Shown here in pieces: positions 28,853 through 39,089 of a stretch of DNA of 64,000 nt. How positions within the stretch are numbered: the first letter of the stretch is position 1; the number at the start of each line of letters is the position of its first letter. The DNA comes from Blastomussa wellsi. Lineage: Eukaryota; Cnidaria; Anthozoa; Scleractinia; Plerogyridae. The notes beneath the pieces are model-generated. The model made no database searches. It was not told the origin of the DNA and saw only the letters and a list, made by a program, of their open reading frames with translations. The stretch is taken from contig OX393573.1 of the NCBI GenBank assembly GCA_947652115.1, positions 13,700,491 through 13,764,490 of the forward strand, given 5' to 3'. A program made the position numbers and the translations under genes.

Positions 28853-31800
28853 TCACTTCCGTGTCCAACAGTTCTGCAAAGTCTTCTTCTGTGAGTGAGG
28901 TTTCACCCCACACCCCACAACACTCTTTTTTCCCATATGCTTTTGTGTGGATCCCGTCTTCCGCAATCCAGCGTTTTGAATCAAACGTGCACAGTGAAAT
29001 CTTGTTCACGTGCATGCCCCAGATTTCATGCCCTTCGCTCCGCAGAATGTTCATGCCGTGTCTCATCTGTTTCTTCTCGCCAAAAATCATTTCGCGGTAA
29101 TGCTCGTGCTTGATTTTTTTCTTGACGACGCACTTTTTCACCCCCTTTGCCTTTTTTATATTTTTTTCGTCCCCTCGGAGGATGGAATACATTTTTGACC
29201 TGAGACAGATGACTTCGTCAATTGGCACCCCCGCGCATTCATCTTTCATTTTTCCCAGGACCTTTTTGTTGACGTTTGAGTGCAGCGGGTGCTCCTTCGG
29301 GTAATCACTCAAGTCATACAATGATTTGTTTCGTGCAACGTCTTTGTACACGTCTTCTGTTTCGATCTCGAGCAGAAGGCTGTCCGTGTCTGTGTACAAA
29401 AGTTCACATTTTGGTCCGTACTGCTTTTTCAGGTGGTTGTAGAAAAAGTCGTACATGAGGATCTTGCTGTTGTCCAGGATCGTCATGCCCGTGTACACCG
29501 GTTTGTTCAGCAGAATTTTTCCTTTGTGCATGTGTATGCCCGCCATATCATTTGTGAATTCTACAAACCTTGAGAACAGGGGGCTGGCAACCAGTTTTCT
29601 TATTTTGTTTTCTTCATCACCGCGCACGATTTTGATGTCCGTGCGCTTCCGCAGGTTCTCCATCGTTTTCCCGAACACCGAGTTGTTCATCAGCTTGTAG
29701 AAGTTCTTTTCAAAGTCGCTTTTTGCTTCTTTTCGGAACTCTGTGTTCATCATGATGTACGGCTCCATCCAGCGCTCTTGATCGAACTCGAGCACCTTGT
29801 GGACTTTTTTCAATTTCATGCCCTGTTTCAGATAAAACTGGAGGTTCCTGTAATGCAAAACGTAATTGTTTTTGTCTTCAAGCGTCAGCAGCAGCTTCTT
29901 GTCTTTGGGTGGTTTCAGATCAAGCTTTTCCATCAGACGATTTTGATAGTCCGACATGTCCTCTTTTTTTACCGCCTTTTTTTCCGGTGCAAGCGGATAG
30001 CTGTTGTGCTCTTCATGCAGTTCCACCGGATATTCAAGGTCAACCTCAAGAATCCACCCAGTTTTTGCACCCTCTTTTTTCTTTTGGATTTCTTCTTCAG
30101 TCGGCATGACACGTTTCCATTTGAAATTCCTCAATGGCAGGGGCTTGCACATGGCCCAGCCGTAAAGGTTGTTTGCATCGAGATCCATGATCCAACTTTT
30201 CGGTTTGCTTTCATCGAAGCCTTCACACATTGGGTTGTTGGCTTTGGCGTGCCTCTTACTGGCCATTGAAATCCCGCCGCGCATCCCCCTTTCCACAAAC
30301 AAATGCATGTCGATTTCTGTGAAAAGCTCCAGCTCGACGCCTGTCATTTTCAAGAGCGCGTCCCAGCTCAATCCTGGTGATGTGAAATAATGCGCCGGAT
30401 CAAGCTCATACTGCTTTTGACATAAGTCCCTGAAGTTTTCAAAAACATCCGCCAGCAGTGCGACATCCGTTTTCACATAGAGATCGTGATAATCTCCAAG
30501 ATTTTTGCACTCAAATGTTTCCCAGACTTTCTGTGCGTGCTCATATTCAGCATCTGAAATTCCTTCGTCATTCAGTTTGCTGTAAAACTTGTCTTTTTCT
30601 GGTAGTTTTGTCTCGTCGAACCTCTGCCATGAATCCATGTACTCATAAGGATAAATACCTTTTTGAAACAAAAGATCGCTTCCTTTTGCGATTTTTGCTG
30701 TGTTTTTCAATGCCTCTTTGGGTGTTGCTTTCACAAGTGAATCGAGGCTCCCCTGCAGAAAATTCAAGCTGTCAATGAAATGCAAACCACCCATGGAAAA
30801 TGTGATGTACTTTTCCATGTTGTTGGCGATGCATTTCACTTCTTTTTCTTGCTGCGCTATCGCTTGCATCAAGTGGTGCGCATCATAACCTCTCAGATTG
30901 TGAAATACCACTGGAATTGGGAATGTTTTGGGCTTCAACTTCAGTTTGAAATTGCACTCGTTGTGCGCGGCTCCGCGGAACTTGCCTGTCACGTGGCAGT
31001 GGTCTTTTACAGCGTCTCTGAAAACTGGTTGGATCAACGGTTTTTCACAAAATCGGCATTTTTCTTGTTTTTCCGCCGCTTCTTTTTGTTCTTTTGCCAA
31101 CTTTTTCATGCAAATGAAATCCAGCTTCTTTTGCGCAAACCAGAAACATTTTTTGTGAACCTGCCCCAAATATTCGTCTTTGTTTTTGTTCCATGCTGGC
31201 AATGAGTCGAGGAAATTTTCTTTCATCAAACTTTTGTTGCATATATGGCATTCTGTTGCTCTTTTGAAATTTTCCCAATCTTTTGGTGACATCGCAACCG
31301 GTTTTGGTTCTTCCACACTTTCTCTCAATTTTTCTTCCTCTTGAACGATGTCGTTCAGAAAGTTCCCCACCGCATTTTTTCCCCTCCAGACTTTTGTGTT
31401 CATGATTTTTCCATCACTTCTAACACTCATCCAGGCGTACCCGCACGCTTCGTGCCATTCAGTTTTTTCTGTGAAACTTTTTTCTTTGCTCTCTGGCCCT
31501 CGCTCGCATGTCGAGATTTTTTTCACAAGTGCCTCAAAATCAGCATAAATCACGAACGGGGCCTTCATCTGTTTGTGGAAATTCTGGAATGAAAGCTTGT
31601 TTTTTCCTTCTTCCGGCACGTCAATTCTTGTTGGTCTGCCTTCCACACCGTTACAATACTTTTTATGCTCTTCAAGCAATTCTTCCCGTGTGTAACGTGT
31701 TAAGCACATCTCACAATAGAAAGTTTTATTGTTAATTTTTTTATCAAACAACAGAGCGTTCACACGTTTAACAAAACAGAAATGCTGAATTTCTCCTGAC

Positions 31801-32618
31801 TCAATTAACATCAAGTTTATCCTTGGCACGTTCTTTTTGTCACTTATCCTATGGACAATCACTTTGTCGTTTTCCCAGCCAAAGACGTTTATTGCAAGTT
31901 TTTGGTTCTGCTTTTCAAGCTTGTCAATTTGTTTCAACGGTGTGGGGAAATCGATGCCCGCCCAGTTTACTCCATCTTCGACTGGATATTTGCTTGTTCT
32001 TTGTGCGTCTTTTGTTGCTGGGAAAAGTGCTGCTCTGATTGACCACTTCAAACATTCGTTGTCTTTGTTTTTCACGTTCACAACTGCTTTCTTTGCCGCA
32101 AGTTTTGCTGGGAGTGGAAGCCATGTCCCCGCTCGCAACGGTTCATATCTCGCGGTATTCACATACGCGACCTTTACTTCATCAAAATCCCATCCTGATC
32201 CATTCGCTGACCAATTCTCGATTTCTACGTTGGCCTGGTTAATAAATTCTTCGTACTTTTGTGAAATTTTTTCTTCATCATTTTTGTCTTTCTTTAAGAA
32301 AACAAACGGGTCTTCATTTTTGAAATAAACTTCTTTTTCCACCGTTTCCTTGTTGCCTTCTCCATCCTCAATTTCTCGTGAAAACTTGACTCTCATTCCG
32401 AAACCCACTTTCACGTTTTTCAGTGAAACAATTTCATTTTTCACCACATTTGTGAACTTTTCTTTATAAAAATTTGCAAAAGTGCGGAGATCTTTGTTGT
32501 TTGGGTCATTTTCTCTGAATATCATCCACCAGACGCGGAGCCATTCTCGGTAATTCGTTTGTGAAATATCGAAACGTCCATAAGGCAATCCGTTTGGAGC
32601 GACGTTTGCTGCGGCCAT
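28815..32618 (-). CDS. polB: Family-B DNA polymerase, presumably protein-primed
   Basis: 1267 aa; replicates the viral genome. Exonuclease motifs: VIYADFEALV (about 355) and FHNLRGYDAHH (about 577). Polymerase motifs: DLDANNLYGW (motif A, about 815), KLMNNSVFGKT (motif B, about 975) and YTDTDSLLLE (motif C, about 1075). Zinc-type clusters: CEMC..(x19)..C near 300-322, CHIC near 455, and CRFC...DHCHVTGKFRGAAHNEC near 520-550, the last like recombination endonuclease VII. It starts at the inner edge of the right TIR: ATGGCCG and the promoter are TIR sequence, identical to those of the gene at 17633. Frame intact. Confidence 0.95.
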   Translation of the reverse strand: MAAANVAPNGLPYGRFDISQTNYREWLRVWWMIFRENDPNNKDLRTFANFYKEKFTNVVKNEIVSLKNVKVGFGMRVKFSREIEDGEGNKETVEKEVYFKNEDPFVFLKKDKNDEEKISQKYEEFINQANVEIENWSANGSGWDFDEVKVAYVNTARYEPLRAGTWLPLPAKLAAKKAVVNVKNKDNECLKWSIRAALFPATKDAQRTSKYPVEDGVNWAGIDFPTPLKQIDKLEKQNQKLAINVFGWENDKVIVHRISDKKNVPRINLMLIESGEIQHFCFVKRVNALLFDKKINNKTFYCEMCLTRYTREELLEEHKKYCNGVEGRPTRIDVPEEGKNKLSFQNFHKQMKAPFVIYADFEALVKKISTCERGPESKEKSFTEKTEWHEACGYAWMSVRSDGKIMNTKVWRGKNAVGNFLNDIVQEEEKLRESVEEPKPVAMSPKDWENFKRATECHICNKSLMKENFLDSLPAWNKNKDEYLGQVHKKCFWFAQKKLDFICMKKLAKEQKEAAEKQEKCRFCEKPLIQPVFRDAVKDHCHVTGKFRGAAHNECNFKLKLKPKTFPIPVVFHNLRGYDAHHLMQAIAQQEKEVKCIANNMEKYITFSMGGLHFIDSLNFLQGSLDSLVKATPKEALKNTAKIAKGSDLLFQKGIYPYEYMDSWQRFDETKLPEKDKFYSKLNDEGISDAEYEHAQKVWETFECKNLGDYHDLYVKTDVALLADVFENFRDLCQKQYELDPAHYFTSPGLSWDALLKMTGVELELFTEIDMHLFVERGMRGGISMASKRHAKANNPMCEGFDESKPKSWIMDLDANNLYGWAMCKPLPLRNFKWKRVMPTEEEIQKKKEGAKTGWILEVDLEYPVELHEEHNSYPLAPEKKAVKKEDMSDYQNRLMEKLDLKPPKDKKLLLTLEDKNNYVLHYRNLQFYLKQGMKLKKVHKVLEFDQERWMEPYIMMNTEFRKEAKSDFEKNFYKLMNNSVFGKTMENLRKRTDIKIVRGDEENKIRKLVASPLFSRFVEFTNDMAGIHMHKGKILLNKPVYTGMTILDNSKILMYDFFYNHLKKQYGPKCELLYTDTDSLLLEIETEDVYKDVARNKSLYDLSDYPKEHPLHSNVNKKVLGKMKDECAGVPIDEVICLRSKMYSILRGDEKNIKKAKGVKKCVVKKKIKHEHYREMIFGEKKQMRHGMNILRSEGHEIWGMHVNKISLCTFDSKRWIAEDGIHTKAYGKKECCGVWGETSLTEEDFAELLDTEVITALGEWLEEQF

Positions 32619-33014
32619 TTTGTTTCCTATACTTTGTCAACATTTCTTCAAATGAAAAATAATTCTAGCGCAAATAATTTTTCAAGATGGCATCCTCTTG
32701 TTTGATGGTTTCCCCGCTCCCATTGTTTGTTTCTTTTTTGAAATATTTTTTGCTTTTTGTTTGGTGTGTGCTGTCTGGTGGAATTTTCCTGTTTTTGTGG
32801 TTTGGATTTGCTTTATTTGCTTGAGAAATTGTTCTCAGGGGCACACACATATAAACTACTGGTTCTGGGCGCAACCAATAGCTGTAAGGGTTAAAAATTA
32901 AAATAAACCCTCCCACGGGTGAAAGTTGAAAACTTTTACCCGTGGGAGGGTTTATTTTAATTTTTAACCCTTACAGCTATTGGTTGCGCCAGAACCAGTA
33001 GTTTATATGTGTGT
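32612..33014 (-). repeat. Right terminal inverted repeat, 403 bp
   Basis: Reverse complement of 17237-17639. Carries the polymerase promoter and its first two codons. Confidence 0.95.
32843..33014. other. Terminal hairpin (imperfect palindrome), right
   Basis: Same 172-bp palindrome as the left end, with the same one-base bulge and mismatch in the same relative orientation (the outer arm lacks the extra G at both ends). Confidence 0.9.
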
Positions 33015-33019
33015 CCATC
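33015..33019 (+). repeat. Target-site duplication CCATC, right
   Basis: Copy of 17232-17236, directly outside GTTTATATGTGTGT. Confidence 0.8.
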
Positions 33020-34640
33020 TGTGCACGTTTCGCTGCTAGCAATTTCGGCAAGGGTAAGCTCATCAATGGACAGCGGTCCTTTAACATGCTTCTTCCTGGG
33101 AAGCCTTGCATTGTTGATGAAATGCTAAATACAGGTGATGACACTTTGGACACTTTTGGACATCCTCAGGAATTAATCCATTAAAATCTACAGTGGGCCA
33201 ATATTCTTCAGTTTCATGCAGGAACGCAGAACCAGCTATCCATCGACAATCACTTGTCATCTCTGAAGCTCGCAGACCTCTCGTGCAGTCATCAGCTGGG
33301 TTTAGGAGACCGGGAACAAAACGCCATTGCTCAGGGCATGTGGAGTCCTGGATTTCAGCCACTCTGTTGGCCACAAATCTATGGAAGTGTTGACTTTCAT
33401 TGAGAATGTACAAAAGTACAGTCTTTGAATCACTCCAGAAGACCGTTTTGGACGTGTGCAGGGTGAGCTCTTGTGTCAGTCAGTCTGACAGCCAAAAGTG
33501 CCGCTTGGAGCTCCAAACGAGGGATGCATAATTGTTTTAGGGGGGCCACACGAGTCTTAGCCATCACAAAGGCAACTTCAATTCTTCCATCAGGAAACAC
33601 AAAACGTGCATAGCAGACAGCGCCAAATCCCTTTTCAGAAGCATCACCAAAGATATGGAGTTCTACTTGCACATCTCTTGGGGCATCACTGCAAAGGCAC
33701 CTTGGCAACTCAAACACTCTCAAGGATGACAAATCAGCGAGCCAGTTCTCCCAGATAACTCGGCCATTTTTATTCAGAGGCACATCTCACTCTTGTTTCT
33801 TGCACCACAGGTCTTGAATCAGGCATTTCGCAGGTAACAGGAAGGGTGCCACAACTCCAAATGAGAATACCATGCTTTGTTTGGGCTGAGTGGCAGGAAC
33901 TGAACGTGGAACTAAAGGAATCTGTCTCCGTGTTCCACAGCAAACCTAGAGAGTGTTCAACTGGTAATTCGTCAAAATCCAAATTCACTGATGGTGAAGC
34001 CATTTCCTGATTGGGAATTTCTGATAACACTTCACGTGAAGAACTGCTCCACTTTGTTAATCTGAATCCGCCGAGAGCAAGTAAAGCAGTCATTTCGTTC
34101 AGGAGGTGAATGGCAGAAGTTTCATCCTTTACTGACTTAAGGAGATCATCTATGTAGAAGTTTCCTCAGACTGCTTCAATCGTTTCAGGTGAAAATTGTC
34201 ATTGGCTGTATTCCTCAACACGTAATTGGCGGTACATGGGGAAGAAGCTGCTCCAAAAAATTATCATCACCAGCATTTGATAGACATCAGGATCATGGGT
34301 TGTCTCCAGATTGCGCCATAGGAATCATAAGGCAGGCTGGTCTTGCTCCATTACCAAACACCGGTGGAACATAGATTCTATGTCTGCGGCGATAGCTACG
34401 CGTTCTTCTAGGAATCGAAGAAGTCCACCAAACAAGACAGTTATTTGACAAGTCTGAACCCACAAGAAGTTCATCGTTCAGGGACACACCATTGTACTTT
34501 GCTCTGGCATCCATGACCATTCGTACTTTCCAGGCTTCTTTGGGTTTAAAACAGGGTGACGTGGCAGGAACCACTGTTTCTTCACTGGAACGGCGGCTTC
34601 TTCCGGGGTCAATTTACGTGCAAATCCTTTCGCAACATAG
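33020..34640 (-). pseudogene. BEL/Pao RT and RNase H, broken
   Basis: Minus strand. FKPKEAWKVRMVMDARAKYN (RT fingers, about 34500-34560), FYIDDLLKSV (catalytic YIDD, about 34140-34165), then LGLLWNTETDSF, an RNase H-type VELHIFGDASEKGFGAVCYA (about 33600-33665) and a linker (WRFVPGLLNPADD, about 33290-33330). Multiple stops and frameshifts separate the pieces. It is cut at 33019 by the viral insertion; its continuation is at 17231. Confidence 0.85.
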
Positions 34641-34927
34641 CCATCAATAATTTCCTTTTATTTCTCAGCAAGCGCGTCATCACGCTTCAGAACTTTCTCG
34701 GTGGAAGTCAACCATTTCTCTGCCATGTCTCTGTTGTCTGGGAACTCAACATCAGATCTCTTCCACAGCATACCCACTTGGTACAGTATCTATCACCTAC
34801 ATGTTTAACAGTTTCTTCAAGTATCTTGAGAACTTTCTTGTCTTCGATGGACCTCGATGAGGCTTGCTCATATTGTGTACCAAACGGGTCAGTTCTCCAT
34901 CAGTTCTGCATTTGCTTATGCAAGAGA

Positions 34928-35551
34928 TCATCCGATGAAGGAACTGTGTGTATAATTATTATGCATTACATGAAAACTCTCTGGGGAGGTAAAGCCTTTT
35001 ACAGAACCAGTTGAAGTCCATCCAAATGCAGTTCGTACAGCAACAGGTTGACCGGGCGCACCTCGTCGAACCTCTTGTTGCAAGATAGCCTCTAACACGT
35101 TGGCGCCAAGTAGTACAGTCACATAGCGGGGGTCAACTTCCGGTATCTCGATGTCTGCAACATGTGGCCAGGCCTGCATTTCGGAACGAGTGACATTTTG
35201 CCTTGGTAAGTTTAATTGAGGAATGGTCCAGGCCTCGGAAATCAGGATTGGCATCACAGCACTGTCATCACTTGTGGCCTTCACGGAAAACGACACCTTT
35301 CTAGAAGGCTTGCATTTTTCTGTGGAGTTAATGGTCCCAAGGGTAAGCACTTTTTTTGGGCCCTCAAGTCCCAGATCATCAGCAAATTTCTCAAGTAACA
35401 GTGAAGCTTGACTTCCAGAATCTAGGAGAGCACAGATGTGAACACTGTTCCCTTTAGGTGTTTGAACAACTAGGGGTACTATCTGCAGTAGGACTCCGGG
35501 ACTGCTACAACCAACGGCAGCCTGCACCCACAAACACATGCGCAGCTCCAT
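34928..35551 (-). pseudogene. BEL/Pao aspartic protease domain (DUF1758)
   Basis: 207-aa frame containing HICALLDSGSQASLLLEKFA, with the DSG active-site motif, followed by LGTINSTEKC and VTVLLGANVLEAILQQEVRR, the pattern of BEL/Pao proteases. Overlaps the gag-like frame upstream; the frame is lost before the RT. Confidence 0.8.
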
Positions 35552-36204
35552 GAATTAGGGGGTGGTGATGTTTAGGGCAGTTGTCCACTCCACAACCTCT
35601 TCTCTGACTGCACTGTTTAGCAAAGTGCTCAGTAGAACTCAGACATCGGAAGCATAGACTCTTCTCTTTAGCAAGCTGGGCACGCTTTTCAACATCCAGT
35701 TTTAAAGTCAGGACAGTCTTCCACTTTATGGGCTTGGGAACAAACTGGGCAGTTAACAGGGGGTCTTGTGACCTCACACTTTCCACTGACTGTGTTTGTC
35801 AGGGTTGTGAATTCAGCTGCTCTATGCTCATTTTTCGGAGAGCGATTCCTGTTGCTTCGGCTTCCGTACCCTTGTGTTGGCGTCTCCTTTGTCTGAGAGC
35901 TGTTCAGTGTCTGGACTGATATCATTGATTTGGCATGCACTCGCTCTCGTAGCCACTTGTCAAGGTCTGCTAAAGTCATTGGTTTAGGCAACATTTCAAC
36001 CCTCTTCTCTCCCCATCGAGTTTTAAGCATTTCAGGTAGCCTCTGGACTACTCGCCCAAGGTTGTTGGTTGCAGCAAGATCATGTTCATATCCCAAACTC
36101 TTAAGGGTGGAGACAGCAATATGCAAGGTGTTGTAGAAGGACCACAGCTGTGCAAATAATAACCATGGAATGATCGAAGCTGGTCCACACGTCCACATGC
36201 ACAC
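35505..36204 (-). pseudogene. BEL/Pao gag-like region with zinc knuckles
   Basis: Minus strand, two overlapping frames. YEHDLAATNNLGRVVQRLPE and LADLDKWLRERVHA fit the DUF1759-type gag region. CPVCSQAHKVEDC and CFRCLSSTEHFAKQC are CCHC-like knuckles ahead of the protease. A frameshift lies near 35690-35790. Confidence 0.75.
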
Positions 36205-36265
36205 AAATCATAACTAACAAGCAAATACGGCAAAACAGTAGTTCAGTAGTGTGCTGGCAAGCTAA

Positions 36266-36281
36266 CTTCGCTCTGCCACCA
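36266..36281 (-). other. Primer-binding site candidate
   Basis: TGGTGGCAGAGCGAAG starts 3 nt inside the 5' LTR edge on the minus strand, as expected for a tRNA 3' end complement (TGG start). The matching tRNA was not determined. Confidence 0.5.
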
Positions 36282-36284
36282 GAA

Positions 36285-36612
36285 TCTTGTCGTCAAATCA
36301 AGGAAGCAAAACAAACTGTCGAAGCGTTCATTTGATCGATGTTTAATTCAATCCGGTTACAGTGAGCGATGAGGCTTGGTTAATGACATCACGCTGAGAA
36401 ATCACAACACATCACAAACTATTAAAAGGCGAATTTTACAGAGTTCAATGGGTTAATTTACAGTGTGGAAAATCTAAAAACGAATGACCAAAACTTACCA
36501 AGCTCGTCCACTCAGATGAAAGCACATGGTCTGAGCGGAGACCTGGCAAGCACAAAGTCATGTGACAAAAAACTGAAATGTTCGTTCAATGTTTGGATAT
36601 CTGTCGGCAACA
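36285..36612 (-). repeat. 5' LTR of BEL/Pao element
   Basis: 328 bp, starting TGTTGCCGACAG on the minus strand. Contains the ~25-bp segment missing from the 3' LTR. Clear divergence between the LTRs marks an older insertion than the virus inside. Confidence 0.85.
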
Positions 36613-36639
36613 GTTACCATTGTATTTGAAGAAGTTGTT

Positions 36640-36989
36640 GGCAAGAGCAATCTTCTGGAGTAGTGTACAAAATCAATTTCACCCAGTGTTATTTCATATG
36701 CTACAGCCAGACAGAAAGATCACTGAAGAGTCACATAGAGTTCCGATCACAAAAAAGCTGTCCTGATGTTCGACTACAACTCAAACATTGCGAGCCATTT
36801 CCACGGATCTCATCTATTCGTCAGATGGGTTTTGATAATGTTCAAGTCGTTGGACATGAGCAAAATTACCACCAGGAGCTGTTTCTAGAGGCTTGGTTGT
36901 CTGTGAAATACCCAAACATTGCGAATGACCACATACATTGTAGCGCAGTCATCCCAGATGTCTACAAGGGCTTCAAAGTGCACACTTAA
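36640..36989 (+). pseudogene. Retroelement C-terminus, GIY-YIG type candidate
   Basis: The frame gives HCEPFPRISSIRQMGFDNVQ, HEQNYHQELFLEAWLSVKYP and NDHIHCSAVIPDVYKGF, ending at a stop near 36989. The FLEAW...NDHI...IPDVYK pattern is one I associate with the tail of GIY-YIG-containing (Penelope-like) retroelements. Homologous to 13565-13960 in inverted orientation; the BEL/Pao element lies between the copies. Confidence 0.45.
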
Positions 36990-37521
36990 ATTGTAACCTT
37001 CCTTTCTGGTCACACACACATAGTACAACATAAAGTGACTTAAATGACAAAATGTCTTCCAACGTCATCTTGTAGCAGATTTTGTACGGCTGTTAAGTGC
37101 TGTAAATGATTTCACAAGGTATTTTATGGGTGTTTCGCTCAATTCACATCAATGCTTTTTATTATATAAACTGCAGTGCTTCAAAGATTTCCACCCTTGA
37201 GAAAAATGGTAACTGAACATGTAAAATTATGATAATTTCACTTGTGACGGTGTCAATGACTTCTCATTTCATACCTTGTCTGACCCTTTTACTGTACTTC
37301 AGTGTGTTTGTGTGCAGTCAAAAGTCTTTCTTGCAAGTCTGAAATAATTTATTCGGAAACCTTCGGTAATCTTCTTAAATTTTTGGACAATGGTCGGAAA
37401 CATCTGTGTGACCTTCAGACAACATTTGGAGAATCTGTGGATATTTTTTGAAAATGGCCAGAAATCTTCAGAAAATTGTCAAAACCTCCATTAATAACAA
37501 GTGTATAAAAATAATAAGCAA

Positions 37522-37643
37522 CATAATACATGGTTGCTTGAAGATATGAAATTTCTCTTCAAGTGTTCAATTTGATATCTCCTGTGAGATATCGAGCTGA
37601 ACACTCGAAGAGAAATTTCATATTTCCAAGCAGCCATGTATTA
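37522..37643. repeat. Near-perfect palindrome, ~122 bp
   Basis: aatacatggttgcttgaaga...gatatctcctgtgagatatc...ccaagcagccatgtatt. Small foldback element, no coding. Confidence 0.75.
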
Positions 37644-38380
37644 TTCAATCTATATTTATCCAATTTATGTTGTAAAGCCTATTTTCTCTTGAAATAATCT
37701 TTGTAAAATTAGTGGAGCTCTGATCAATTAAGGGTAAAGAATGCTTTGTTCTCAATTTCAGCCATCAGCTACTGTACAATCATGTCTTTCTTGTTGATTT
37801 CAAAAGAATTATTTAGGTTTGTCCTTTAACTTGCCCTATGGTCATCATACTTCTATAATCATTTGCCATTTTGTTTTTGTTTGAAAGAAAACATCGTTTT
37901 GGTCTGGCTGAAAAACAAAACCCCATGATTTATTCAAGTTAAAAATCAAGAAAAAAGTAGCCCTTTTGAAAGGGGTACCATTTTCCTATCAAAAGTACAC
38001 GAGTCTATATGGAAGGGATACCTTTTCTGTCAAAAATGGCATATGATAGTGTAAGGGTTTGGGCCTTGGAACAGCTTGTCAAATGAATGTTGTTTTTTAT
38101 TCAATGACGAATTACAAGTACTTTTAGTGCAATACTTTTTTAAGTCATTGCCTTCCAAGCAGCCTTTCCTCATAATCAAATATCTCCTAGAAAAAGGCAG
38201 TTACAGCTTTATTGTATGTTCCACGACCTTCACATGTAGCCATCTAACCCCAACAAACAAACAAACACAAAAGTGATCGATCTGAAATTGGAAACTATCG
38301 TTGGATCTCCCTGTTGGCAAAAGCCATTAAGATCCTAGCACATACTGTATCTTGAACAACCATCTCAAATCTCTGTCAGA
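37644..38380. other. Non-coding, nothing firmly recognised
   Basis: AT-rich, with no supported ORF or RNA. Confidence 0.4.
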
Positions 38381-38384
38381 GAGG

Positions 38385-38800
38385 ATCCTTTGCAGGCCGG
38401 CTTCAGACCATCATGAAGCACCACCGATATGATCTCCACCCTTCGCCAACTGCAAGAAAAATGCCGTGACCAACACCTACCATTCTACTTGGCCTTCATG
38501 AGCTCCTCTGGGACATGCTCACCAGATGCAGATGCCCAGACAACTTCATCTAAATCCTCCAACCTCTTCACGCTGACTTGCTGTCATCAACAGGGACCAA
38601 CAGGGACAGCTCTGAGCATTTCACAGTTACATCTGGAGTGAAATAAGGCTGTGTAGTGGCACCCACCTTTTCACCATCTTCATTGCGATGATCCTGGTGA
38701 TCTCCTACCATATGGACAGCAAACTCTTCAACCTCAAAAGCAAGACCAAGACAACCACGTGCAGCATTTTGGAACTCCAGTATGCTGAAGATAACACAAT
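38385..38800 (+). pseudogene. LINE RT remnant, several frameshifts
   Basis: Pieces in shifting frames: MISTLRQLQEKCRDQHLPFYLAF (fingers/palm), then LFTIFIAMILVISY, MDSKLFNLKSKTKTTTC and SILELQYAEDN (the place of the YADD box, with one D changed to E). This order is typical of an RTE/L1-type RT reduced to a relic. Part of it (38690-38790) recurs at about 38960-39060. Confidence 0.5.
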
Positions 38801-38939
38801 ACAACACCACTGGAGAACATAAACCACTTCTGTTACCTTGGAAGACATCTGTCAGCAAATGTCTACTTTCAGGTTGAAATCTAACATTGTGTGAAGTTTG
38901 CCAGGGAATGCTTTCAGCAAACTCCGAATACGAGTATCC

Positions 38940-39080
38940 GAGGACCATGATATTCTCACAGAAACATCAAGATCTCCTACTGTATGGATGGCAAACTCTT
39001 CAACCTCAAAAGAAAGACCAAGACAACCGTGTGCAGCATCTTGGAGCTCAAATATGAAGAAAATGTATTTGAAAATCAAA
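38940..39080 (+). repeat. Partial duplicate of the LINE remnant
   Basis: gatctcctactgtatggatggcaaactcttcaacctcaaaagaaagaccaagacaaccgt repeats about 38698-38758 with few changes. Local duplication or a second insertion. Confidence 0.55.
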
Positions 39081-39089
39081 CAGATCTAA

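Larger units (their letters stand above)
17237..33014. mobile_element. Polinton/Maverick-like endogenous DNA virus, intact
   Basis: A 15,778-bp element bounded by matching 403-bp TIRs and a 5-bp target duplication. It carries family-B DNA polymerase, retroviral-type integrase, packaging ATPase, capsid candidate and about a dozen smaller genes, all with open frames. This is the gene kit of Polintons/Mavericks and adintoviruses: integrating, presumably protein-primed DNA viruses of animals. Unusual points are terminal palindromes, no recognised adenain protease, two minor-capsid-like paralogues in opposite orientation and late-domain motifs in two membrane proteins. TIR identity and intact frames suggest a recent insertion. 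Confidence 0.95.
15651..36612 (-). mobile_element. BEL/Pao LTR retrotransposon, split and decayed
   Basis: Direct repeats at 15651-15953 and 36285-36612 are LTRs. Minus-strand domains run gag-like, aspartic protease, RT, RNase H, integrase: the BEL/Pao order. Flanking GTAAC / GTAAG (5 bp, one mismatch) are the likely target duplication. A 15.8-kb Polinton-like element is inserted within it; without that insert the element would be about 5.2 kb. All ORFs are interrupted, so it is old, and the virus came later. Confidence 0.85.

Noticed and set aside
29778..30269. 163-aa plus-strand ORF and other plus ORFs across 28849-32328
   Set aside because: Antisense shadows of the intact 1267-aa polymerase gene.
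33020..36204. BEL/Pao pieces considered as additional viral genes
   Set aside because: They lie outside the TIRs and duplication, are frameshifted, and follow BEL/Pao domain order with LTRs.
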